Source: Silene conica
Taxonomy: Eukaryota > Streptophyta > Magnoliopsida > Caryophyllales > Caryophyllaceae
Reading direction: 5' to 3'
Assembly: GCA_029255685.2 (NCBI GenBank)
Contig: CM055313.2
Span: 28,206,579 to 28,270,578, forward strand
DNA: 64,000 nt
Every line of letters starts with the position of its first letter. Position 1 is the stretch's first letter. This document shows, in pieces, positions 34,561-46,364 of the stretch. The notes beneath the pieces were generated by a model. That model had not been told where the DNA came from. It made no database searches and saw only the letters and a program-made list of their open reading frames with translations. Position numbers and translations under genes: made by a program.

Positions 34561-37500
34561 ATTTATCCATAATCATGGGTTTGCCTAAATTAATTGAAAT
34601 ACATAATCACGTGTAAAATTATGGGATGGATGGGCTTGTTGACTTTATAAATTTATTAATTAATTATTATTATTAATTAATTGAATCTCTTATATTCAAA
34701 TCTTTTCAGTCTCACAATTTGAGTTCTTATGGAATGCAATCTTGGGAGTCATTTGACTTTTTTAAAGGACTTAATTGCAATCTTCCAGTTTTTATTTTCT
34801 ATCTATTTTTAAAACAATATTCCATAATATAAATATGATTCACGGATATTGACCATGTTTGACTGATTTACAAAATTTTATTGGACAATCAGTTTAGTAA
34901 TATGTTAGGATGCTTTAAATCGCGCCACGTAGGACGGAGCTTGTTTTATGTGATGCCACGTCAGCAGCTTGGCTTCTACATTAGATAAATATATGATTCC
35001 GTAAATTTTAAATAGCCTCCTAAACGAAATTTCAAGATTCCGTCAATCCATATTTAAAATTCACGGAATCTTAAAAATTTGTTTAGGAAGCTATTTAAAA
35101 TCATATCTTTCAGTAATTATCATGATTCTTTTCAATTTAGGAAATTTATCCATAATCATGGGTTTGCCTAAATTAATTGAAATACATAATCACGTGTAAA
35201 ATTATGGGATGGATGGGCTTGTTGACTTTATAAATTTATTAATTAATTATTATTATTAATTAATTGAATCTCTTATATTCAAATCTTTTCAGTCTCACAA
35301 TTTGAGTTCTTATGGAATGCAATCTTGGGAGTCATTTGACTTTTTTAAAGGACTTAATTGCAATCTTCCAGTTTTTATTTTCTATCTATTTTTAAAACAA
35401 TATTCCATAATATAAATATGATTCACGGATATTGACCATGTTTGACTGATTTACAAAATTTTACTGGACAATCAGTTTAGTAATATGTTAGGATGCTTTA
35501 AATCGCGCCACGTAGGACGGAGCTTGTTTTATGTGATGCCACGTCAGCAGCTTGGCTTCTACATTAGATAAATATATGATTCCGTAAATTTTAAATAGCC
35601 TCCTAAACGAAATTTCAAGATTCCGTCAATCCATATTTAAAATTCACGGAATCTTAAAAATTTGTTTAGGAAGCTATTTAAAATCATATCTTTCAGTAAT
35701 TATCATGATTCTTTTCAATTTAGGAAATTTATCCATAATCATGGGTTTGCCTAAATTAATTGAAATACATAATCACGTGTAAAATTATGGGATGGATGGG
35801 CTTGTTGACTTTATAAATTTATTAATTAATTATTATTATTAATTAATTGAATCTCTTATATTCAAATCTTTTCAGTCTCACAATTTGAGTTCTTATGGAA
35901 TGCAATCTTGGGAGTCATTTGACTTTTTTAAAGGACTTAATTGCAATCTTCCAGTTTTTATTTTCTATCTATTTTTAAAACAATATTCCATAATATAAAT
36001 ATGATTCACGGATATTGACCATGTTTGACTGATTTACAAAATTTTATTGGACAATCAGTTTAGTAATATGTTAGGATGCTTTAAATCGCGCCACGTAGGA
36101 CGGAGCTTGTTTTATGTGATGCCACGTCAGCAGCTTGGCTTCTACATTAGATAAATATATGATTCCGTAAATTTTAAATAGCCTCCTAAACGAAATTTCA
36201 AGATTCCGTCAATCCATATTTAAAATTCACGGAATCTTAAAAATTTGTTTAGGAAGCTATTTAAAATCATATCTTTCAGTAATTATCATGATTCTTTTCA
36301 ATTTAGGAAATTTATCCATAATCATGGGTTTGCCTAAATTAATTGAAATACATAATCACGTGTAAAATTATGGGATGGATGGGCTTGTTGACTTTATAAA
36401 TTTATTAATTAATTATTATTATTAATTAATTGAATCTCTTATATTCAAATCTTTTCAGTCTCACAATTTGAGTTCTTATGGAATGCAATCTTGGGAGTCA
36501 TTTGACTTTTTTAAAGGACTTAATTGCAATCTTCCAGTTTTTATTTTCTATCTATTTTTAAAACAATATTCCATAATATAAATATGATTCACGGATATTG
36601 ACCATGTTTGACTGATTTACAAAATTTTATTGGACAATCAGTTTAGTAATATGTTAGGATGCTTTAAATCGCGCCACGTAGGACGGAGCTTGTTTTATGT
36701 GATGCCACGTCAGCAGCTTGGCTTCTACATTAGATAAATATATGATTCCGTAAATTTTAAATAGCCTCCTAAACGAAATTTCAAGATTCCGTCAATCCAT
36801 ATTTAAAATTCACGGAATCTTAAAAATTTGTTTAGGAAGCTATTTAAAATCATATCTTTCAGTAATTATCATGATTCTTTTCAATTTAGGAAATTTATCC
36901 ATAATCATGGGTTTGCCTAAATTAATTGAAATACATAATCACGTGTAAAATTATGGGATGGATGGGCTTGTTGACTTTATAAATTTATTAATTAATTATT
37001 ATTATTAATTAATTGAATCTCTTATATTCAAATCTTTTCAGTCTCACAATTTGAGTTCTTATGGAATGCAATCTTGGGAGTCATTTGACTTTTTTAAAGG
37101 ACTTAATTGCAATCTTCCAGTTTTTATTTTCTATCTATTTTTAAAACAATATTCCATAATATAAATATGATTCACGGATATTGACCATGTTTGACTGATT
37201 TACAAAATTTTATTGGACAATCAGTTTAGTAATATGTTAGGATGCTTTAAATCGCGCCACGTAGGACGGAGCTTGTTTTATGTGATGCCACGTCAGCAGC
37301 TTGGCTTCTACATTAGATAAATATATGATTCCGTAAATTTTAAATAGCCTCCTAAACGAAATTTCAAGATTCCGTCAATCCATATTTAAAATTCACGGAA
37401 TCTTAAAAATTTGTTTAGGAAGCTATTTAAAATCATATCTTTCAGTAATTATCATGATTCTTTTCAATTTAGGAAATTTATCCATAATCATGGGTTTGCC

Positions 37501-40500
37501 TAAATTAATTGAAATACATAATCACGTGTAAAATTATGGGATGGATGGGCTTGTTGACTTTATAAATTTATTAATTAATTATTATTATTAATTAATTGAA
37601 TCTCTTATATTCAAATCTTTTCAGTCTCACAATTTGAGTTCTTATGGAATGCAATCTTGGGAGTCATTTGACTTTTTTAAAGGACTTAATTGCAATCTTC
37701 CAGTTTTTATTTTCTATCTATTTTTAAAACAATATTCCATAATATAAATATGATTCACGGATATTGACCATGTTTGACTGATTTACAAAATTTTATTGGA
37801 CAATCAGTTTAGTAATATGTTAGGATGCTTTAAATCGCGCCACGTAGGACGGAGCTTGTTTTATGTGATGCCACGTCAGCAGCTTGGCTTCTACATTAGA
37901 TAAATATATGATTCCGTAAATTTTAAATAGCCTCCTAAACGAAATTTCAAGATTCCGTCAATCCATATTTAAAATTCACGGAATCTTAAAAATTTGTTTA
38001 GGAAGCTATTTAAAATCATATCTTTCAGTAATTATCATGATTCTTTTCAATTTAGGAAATTTATCCATAATCATGGGTTTGCCTAAATTAATTGAAATAC
38101 ATAATCACGTGTAAAATTATGGGATGGATGGGCTTGTTGACTTTATAAATTTATTAATTAATTATTATTATTAATTAATTGAATCTCTTATATTCAAATC
38201 TTTTCAGTCTCACAATTTGAGTTCTTATGGAATGCAATCTTGGGAGTCATTTGACTTTTTTAAAGGACTTAATTGCAATCTTCCAGTTTTTATTTTCTAT
38301 CTATTTTTAAAACAATATTCCATAATATAAATATGATTCACGGATATTGACCATGTTTGACTGATTTACAAAATTTTATTGGACAATCAGTTTAGTAATA
38401 TGTTAGGATGCTTTAAATCGCGCCACGTAGGACGGAGCTTGTTTTATGTGATGCCACGTCAGCAGCTTGGCTTCTACATTAGATAAATATATGATTCCGT
38501 AAATTTTAAATAGCCTCCTAAACGAAATTTCAAGATTCCGTCAATCCATATTTAAAATTCACGGAATCTTAAAAATTTGTTTAGGAAGCTATTTAAAATC
38601 ATATCTTTCAGTAATTATCATGATTCTTTTCAATTTAGGAAATTTATCCATAATCATGGGTTTGCCTAAATTAATTGAAATACATAATCACGTGTAAAAT
38701 TATGGGATGGATGGGCTTGTTGACTTTATAAATTTATTAATTAATTATTATTATTAATTAATTGAATCTCTTATATTCAAATCTTTTCAGTCTCACAATT
38801 TGAGTTCTTATGGAATGCAATCTTGGGAGTCATTTGACTTTTTTAAAGGACTTAATTGCAATCTTCCAGTTTTTATTTTCTATCTATTTTTAAAACAATA
38901 TTCCATAATATAAATATGATTCACGGATATTGACCATGTTTGACTGATTTACAAAATTTTATTGGACAATCAGTTTAGTAATATGTTAGGATGCTTTAAA
39001 TCGCGCCACGTAGGACGGAGCTTGTTTTATGTGATGCCACGTCAGCAGCTTGGCTTCTACATTAGATAAATATATGATTCCGTAAATTTTAAATAGCCTC
39101 CTAAACGAAATTTCAAGATTCCGTCAATCCATATTTAAAATTCACGGAATCTTAAAAATTTGTTTAGGAAGCTATTTAAAATCATATCTTTCAGTAATTA
39201 TCATGATTCTTTTCAATTTAGGAAATTTATCCATAATCATGGGTTTGCCTAAATTAATTGAAATACATAATCACGTGTAAAATTATGGGATGGATGGGCT
39301 TGTTGACTTTATAAATTTATTAATTAATTATTATTATTAATTAATTGAATCTCTTATATTCAAATCTTTTCAGTCTCACAATTTGAGTTCTTATGGAATG
39401 CAATCTTGGGAGTCATTTGACTTTTTTAAAGGACTTAATTGCAATCTTCCAGTTTTTATTTTCTATCTATTTTTAAAACAATATTCCATAATATAAATAT
39501 GATTCACGGATATTGACCATGTTTGACTGATTTACAAAATTTTATTGGACAATCAGTTTAGTAATATGTTAGGATGCTTTAAATCGCGCCACGTAGGACG
39601 GAGCTTGTTTTATGTGATGCCACGTCAGCAGCTTGGCTTCTACATTAGATAAATATATGATTCCGTAAATTTTAAATAGCCTCCTAAACGAAATTTCAAG
39701 ATTCCGTCAATCCATATTTAAAATTCACGGAATCTTAAAAATTTGTTTAGGAAGCTATTTAAAATCATATCTTTCAGTAATTATCATGATTCTTTTCAAT
39801 TTAGGAAATTTATCCATAATCATGGGTTTGCCTAAATTAATTGAAATACATAATCACGTGTAAAATTATGGGATGGATGGGCTTGTTGACTTTATAAATT
39901 TATTAATTAATTATTATTATTAATTAATTGAATCTCTTATATTCAAATCTTTTCAGTCTCACAATTTGAGTTCTTATGGAATGCAATCTTGGGAGTCATT
40001 TGACTTTTTTAAAGGACTTAATTGCAATCTTCCAGTTTTTATTTTCTATCTATTTTTAAAACAATATTCCATAATATAAATATGATTCACGGATATTGAC
40101 CATGTTTGACTGATTTACAAAATTTTATTGGACAATCAGTTTAGTAATATGTTAGGATGCTTTAAATCGCGCCACGTAGGACGGAGCTTGTTTTATGTGA
40201 TGCCACGTCAGCAGCTTGGCTTCTACATTAGATAAATATATGATTCCGTAAATTTTAAATAGCCTCCTAAACGAAATTTCAAGATTCCGTCAATCCATAT
40301 TTAAAATTCACGGAATCTTAAAAATTTGTTTAGGAAGCTATTTAAAATCATATCTTTCAGTAATTATCATGATTCTTTTCAATTTAGGAAATTTATCCAT
40401 AATCATGGGTTTGCCTAAATTAATTGAAATACATAATCACGTGTAAAATTATGGGATGGATGGGCTTGTTGACTTTATAAATTTATTAATTAATTATTAT

Positions 40501-42575
40501 TATTAATTAATTGAATCTCTTATATTCAAATCTTTTCAGTCTCACAATTTGAGTTCTTATGGAATGCAATCTTGGGAGTCATTTGACTTTTTTAAAGGAC
40601 TTAATTGCAATCTTCCAGTTTTTATTTTCTATCTATTTTTAAAACAATATTCCATAATATAAATATGATTCACGGATATTGACCATGTTTGACTGATTTA
40701 CAAAATTTTATTGGACAATCAGTTTAGTAATATGTTAGGATGCTTTAAATCGCGCCACGTAGGACGGAGCTTGTTTTATGTGATGCCACGTCAGCAGCTT
40801 GGCTTCTACATTAGATAAATATATGATTCCGTAAATTTTAAATAGCCTCCTAAACGAAATTTCAAGATTCCGTCAATCCATATTTAAAATTCACGGAATC
40901 TTAAAAATTTGTTTAGGAAGCTATTTAAAATCATATCTTTCAGTAATTATCATGATTCTTTTCAATTTAGGAAATTTATCCATAATCATGGGTTTGCCTA
41001 AATTAATTGAAATACATAATCACGTGTAAAATTATGGGATGGATGGGCTTGTTGACTTTATAAATTTATTAATTAATTATTATTATTAATTAATTGAATC
41101 TCTTATATTCAAATCTTTTCAGTCTCACAATTTGAGTTCTTATGGAATGCAATCTTGGGAGTCATTTGACTTTTTTAAAGGACTTAATTGCAATCTTCCA
41201 GTTTTTATTTTCTATCTATTTTTAAAACAATATTCCATAATATAAATATGATTCACGGATATTGACCATGTTTGACTGATTTACAAAATTTTATTGGACA
41301 ATCAGTTTAGTAATATGTTAGGATGCTTTAAATCGCGCCACGTAGGACGGAGCTTGTTTTATGTGATGCCACGTCAGCAGCTTGGCTTCTACATTAGATA
41401 AATATATGATTCCGTAAATTTTAAATAGCCTCCTAAACGAAATTTCAAGATTCCGTCAATCCATATTTAAAATTCACGGAATCTTAAAAATTTGTTTAGG
41501 AAGCTATTTAAAATCATATCTTTCAGTAATTATCATGATTCTTTTCAATTTAGGAAATTTATCCATAATCATGGGTTTGCCTAAATTAATTGAAATACAT
41601 AATCACGTGTAAAATTATGGGATGGATGGGCTTGTTGACTTTATAAATTTATTAATTAATTATTATTATTAATTAATTGAATCTCTTATATTCAAATCTT
41701 TTCAGTCTCACAATTTGAGTTCTTATGGAATGCAATCTTGGGAGTCATTTGACTTTTTTAAAGGACTTAATTGCAATCTTCCAGTTTTTATTTTCTATCT
41801 ATTTTTAAAACAATATTCCATAATATAAATATGATTCACGGATATTGACCATGTTTGACTGATTTATAAAATTTTATTGGACAATCAGTTTAGTAATATG
41901 TTAGGATGCTTTAAATCGCGCCACGTAGGACGGAGCTTGTTTTATGTGATGCCACGTCAGCAGCTTGGCTTCTACATTAGATAAATATATGATTCCGTAA
42001 ATTTTAAATAGCCTCCTAAACGAAATTTCAAGATTCCGTCAATCCATATTTAAAATTCACGGAATCTTAAAAATTTGTTTAGGAAGCTATTTAAAATCAT
42101 ATCTTTCAGTAATTATCATGATTCTTTTCAATTTAGGAAATTTATCCATAATCATGGGTTTGCCTAAATTAATTGAAATACATAATCACGTGTAAAATTA
42201 TGGGATGGATGGGCTTGTTGACTTTATAAATTTATTAATTAATTATTATTATTAATTAATTGAATCTCTTATATTCAAATCTTTTCAGTCTCACAATTTG
42301 AGTTCTTATGGAATGCAATCTTGGGAGTCATTTGACTTTTTTAAAGGACTTAATTGCAATCTTCCAGTTTTTATTTTCTATCTATTTTTAAAACAATATT
42401 CCATAATATAAATATGATTCACGGATATTGACCATGTTTGACTGATTTACAAAATTTTATTGGACAATCAGTTTAGTAATATGTTAGGATGCTTTAAATC
42501 GCGCCACGTAGGACGGAGCTTGTTTTATGTGATGTACGTCAGCAGCTTGGCTTCTACATTAGATAAATATATGAT
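34538..42575 (+). repeat. 583-bp satellite array, about 13.8 copies
   Basis: The landmark CATGATTCTTTTCAATTTAG recurs exactly every 583 bp at 34538, 35121, 35704 and so on to 42117 (14 occurrences). Units are almost identical; single differences were seen near 35464 (C for T), 41867 (T for C) and in the last unit near 42534. Each unit has a G-box (CACGTG), two further ACGT cores (CCACGTAGG, CCACGTCAG), a TTAATTAATTATTATTATTA block, and a foldback with ~50-bp arms (first at 34996-35047 and 35051-35104). The array ends at 42575, just before a splice-donor-like TTGGTAAGAG. Homogeneity implies very recent amplification. Confidence 0.95.
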
Positions 42576-42578
42576 TTG

Positions 42579-42678
42579 GTAAGAGATCATTAAGTAAATA
42601 ACTAATTAACTTGTTTAAGTTTTTAGTTTAAATTATGAATTTTAAAATGATATTGTTTTATTTCCTTCATTTTTGTAG
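42579..42678 (+). other. Putative 5'-leader intron
   Basis: Donor TTG/GTAAGAG at 42579 and acceptor TTCATTTTTGTAG ending 42678, AT-rich between. The gag ATG follows 20 bp later. Splice signals are good but unproven. Confidence 0.45.
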
Positions 42679-42698
42679 TTTAATTTTCAACATCATCA

Positions 42699-43714
42699 AT
42701 GGAAACCAACGCTCCACCTCTCACTAACGTTTCATGGCTTCGGTCTTTTATGGACCGTTGCAAACTCGATAAGCATGGTTCCGATTTTAAAGATTGGGAT
42801 GCGCAATTACTTTTGGCCGCTCAAGGTGACGATAAGAGTCGTTACCTATCCGAAGCCGCTCCGACCGCTCGTTCATCGGTCCAAAATCGTGAGGCCTATG
42901 AAGCCTACATGAAAGAGTCCTCCGCTCTTAAAAATGTGCTCATCTTCTCCATGGAGCCGGATCTCCAAAGGAGTATGATCAAGTTGACCACATCGTATGA
43001 GATATACACCAAGCTTACGACCATGTTTTCGCAAACTCCAAGGGTGATTCAATATGAGGCGGCTTCCGCCTTCTTCGACATTACGTTGAAGGACGGGCAA
43101 AAGATAAGCCCTCATGTGCTCAAACTCGTTGATCTCGCGGAGACTCTAAAAACGCAAGACGTTGATGTTCCCGACTCTCACATAATTGACCGAGTTCTTC
43201 ACTCGCTTAATAAGGTTAAATCGTATGCTCAATTCCGGGTGAATTTCAACTTGTGAAACCAAGAGACAACATTGGATGAGTTGCATAAGATGCTCGTCCA
43301 AGCCGAAAGGGACATGGGACTTCATGAAAGTTCCACCAAGGATGTTTTAAACATCGAAAAGAAAGGGAAAACGAGCTTCAAGAAGAATGCCTTTAAAGGC
43401 AAGGGCAAGAAAACGTTCAAGCCCAAAGCGACCAAAGAAAAGACCTTTTCGAAAGGCGCTTCCACCTCGTCTTAAAATCCGAAGACAAGTGCCATTATTG
43501 CACAAGGATCGGTCATTGGAAGCGTAATTGCCCCAAATACTTAAGCGATCTCAAAAATGGGAAGGCAACCGCCGTAGGTAATAATTCTCGTTTATAATTC
43601 ATGTCATTTATCAACTTATGTATAGTGATACAAATGTGTTGATATTTACCCTTTTTTAATTGTTTTAAAGGGCCACCTCCTAATAATGATAAGGGCAAGG
43701 AGAAGGAAACATGA
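42699..43714 (+). pseudogene. Copia-type gag (UBN2/Retrotran_gag_2 class), probably spliced
   Basis: The ATG at 42699 opens a 185-residue frame typical of plant Copia gag capsid (WDAQLLLAAQGDDKS, ALKNVLIFSMEPDLQRSM, LTTMFSQTPRVIQYEA). A TGA at 43254-43256 interrupts it. The same frame continues to 43475 (TTLDELHKMLVQAERDMGL, then a Lys-rich tail). A one-base deletion near 43475 separates this from the zinc knuckle CHYCTRIGHWKRNC (43490-43531). An intron-like segment at 43578-43670 (TAG/GTAATA to TTTTAAAG) would join the knuckle exon in frame to a short exon ending in TGA at 43712-43714. Gag would coat element RNA, but this copy needs two repairs, so a partner's gag must act if it moves. Confidence 0.8.
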
Positions 43715-46061
43715 GGTTCCTTACTTGGATGGCTACGGTAGCATCCAATTGATCGAAGACTTGAAGAGCTAGGCTCTAATTTTCATATCGTCTTCTTTCA
43801 TATTTTGCATTTTTGGAACAATTTATTTTCTTGTAAGACAAGGATTAAAATCCTAAAACAAAGGTTGTAATTTTGGATATTGGTGACTTGGTTTTCAACC
43901 CGAGTCACTACTTTTGTTCTTAATCAATGTCTTGATTTCTCAAATAAATTGCATACCTTGTTTAAACATGAATAATGGTGATTTTATCACGCAATAAACA
44001 TTGATACGATCAATATAATGTAATCAAAGTGTTGATTAAAACGGAGAACTACACCCCATTAGATACTTTCAATCAAAATGAGACAACATCAGTTCATTAT
44101 AAGATTTTCATTTTAAGTGAAAATGAGAATGTATTCATCACACCTATAAAACTTCAAACATTCATATGCATTGGTTAATCGAAATAGCTATCCTTATACG
44201 AATAAAGGTTATTGTTAGAAGGATAGAGTGGGAGAAAATATTTCTCTCGCAAACCAATGATGAAAATAAAGGATCTTAGAGAAGATTATTCCTACATGGG
44301 AGTCTTAAGAAGAGCCCTAAATGAATGAATTGAAGAAACTACGAGAGGACACTGAAGAAACTACGGGAGGACACTCGAAGAAAGTTCCTTATGTTCATTG
44401 TTTCAGTGGGAAATCCCGTATGAATTCGGAAGGAATATCGGCTCCTTGAGATAATGATTTTTTAAAGATTATAAGATAATAGAGGAGAAATCATCCATCT
44501 ATACGGGGGAAAGACTGGTTCCTTAATAAATGATTTTTCTAAGTTTATAAGATAAAAGAGAAGAAATCATCTCAATTCTCTCAATGTAGTTATAAGGAAA
44601 TTATCATATTCGTCTCGAGGAAACGAAGACATGAAAAGAAGGTGATGATTGATTGAATGAAAATAGATCACTATAGGGATAGTGATGGTGATAATGATTC
44701 AAGATATAAATACAAGATTTACATGCAAGAAATGAAAGGTTCATAAGAGATCGAGTAATATTGATTTTAGTGGGAGCAATGTTCATTAAAAGAATTAAGC
44801 CAACCATTTAGAGAGGATGGGTGATTCTTTAAGGTGTAAAGAATAAGAGGTTTTCAATTCTAGATGATCAAATACCTTATATCATACGATGATGGAGCTT
44901 TACGGGAAAGTTTTATTATATTGATAATAAAAGGTCGCCCATTAGAAATCAAAATGGTTAGATATGAATAACCTTGATAAAATAGCCAAGATGTTTGAAA
45001 ATAGTAAGAGTGATGAAATCACTAATAACTGCAATATAGATTTCAGCACATAAGTGACTAGATAATTCCGAGTGATTCTTTAATCCCTCTAGTATATCAA
45101 TACATCACGAGTTATAAGATAACAGTGGGAGCTTCCCTCAGGAAAGGAATCTCAAAATCTAGAATGGGTTCTAGATATGTGCTCAAATAAGATCATATTA
45201 TGTGAGATAATATGAGTCGGAAGGAGACCAAAATTTGTAAGTTTTGCAATCATGAATAAAAGGGTTTATTCGCAAAACATTAATACAAATAGATGATTGT
45301 GCATCAAATGCAATGAAATGGTATTGACTGTTTTTGCATGACAATGTCATTTGAGTTATAATTAACTGAGAATGAAAGATACTTTGTCGAAATCCAAATG
45401 GGTTGTAAGAGACAATATTGAACCCCATAAGTGAACTGGATTGACTTAGTATAGCCCCTAGCCGCTTACATGAGGTGACATCTCAAAGCGACTAGAATGT
45501 GAGGCGACTGATGGCAAGTTCAAGTGCCATAGAGTCATATGTGATGACTAGTCAATCACATAGGCAGACTGCAGGAGACACTCTGTCGGGCAAAGTGACC
45601 GCTTATAGAGTTCTGGAAATTTTATAATAGCCGGGTCGTGGCAAGAGCTGCTGTAGTATTCTTGTGAGTCAATTCTTAGACTAAAAACTACTCTCCCAAG
45701 ATGGTACAGTTTAGGCATAACCTTGATCCATTCTCTACGACTTTTCGTAACTGGAGTCAAATGGGAATGCTTTGGGTTGTGACTGACTGTGACTAGTTGA
45801 AGGAAGTAGTGCGATAGAAATTGTCCACCCCTTGTCAGGGTTGTTCAAATCTCAAGGCCACTCGAGGAGAAGTTAACTGGAAATGCGTGGCCACGCTCGG
45901 AAGGTATCTATGGTAGATAATTCCGGTCAAACAGTTATTCTCCAGATCAAGGAAACCACTCATGATATGATCAAATGCAAGTACGACCTCAGAGAGACAC
46001 CTTGCATTGAGTGGGAGATTGTAATAGGACAAGAGAATTGGTGACGCACACTTGTCGAGGA
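43715..46061 (+). other. TR-GAG 3' non-coding region
   Basis: Occupies the place of pol, but no RT, RNase H or integrase motif is visible. A 22-bp direct repeat (GAAGAAACTACG...GAGGACACT) lies near 44332-44385. Around 45163 the string WVLDMCSN can be read, faintly like a Copia protease site, too weak to call. Ends in GACAAGTGGGAGAT, the PPT. Confidence 0.55.
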
Positions 46062-46073
46062 CAAGTGGGAGAT
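46062..46073 (+). promoter_or_regulatory. Polypurine tract
   Basis: CAAGTGGGAGAT directly precedes the 3' LTR start TGTTGGG, the usual plant Copia arrangement. Confidence 0.8.
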
Positions 46074-46364
46074 TGTTGGGAAATGTGTCCTCAACGATAG
46101 TGCGAACACGTAATTAAATCTCATGTCGAGAATGCGCAAGGGATGATACGAATTATATTAGTCAACTGACCAACATTAATCGGTAATGATTGGCTAGCTA
46201 GAGTTTGCCATTACTGTCGTATGACGGTGGTGGTCAGTTGATCCCTTTAGGTCACACCTATAGGACAATTCCCTTAATTGATAAAGTGATCAAATGTATA
46301 ATGATACGATTTGATCATATTCCTTAAACTCGTATATCGAGAAATTAGAGGTTAAATCTTATTG

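Noticed and set aside
45160..45200. WVLDMCSN string recalling a Copia protease active site
   Set aside because: The DTG/DSG triad is not present and no neighbouring homology supports it.
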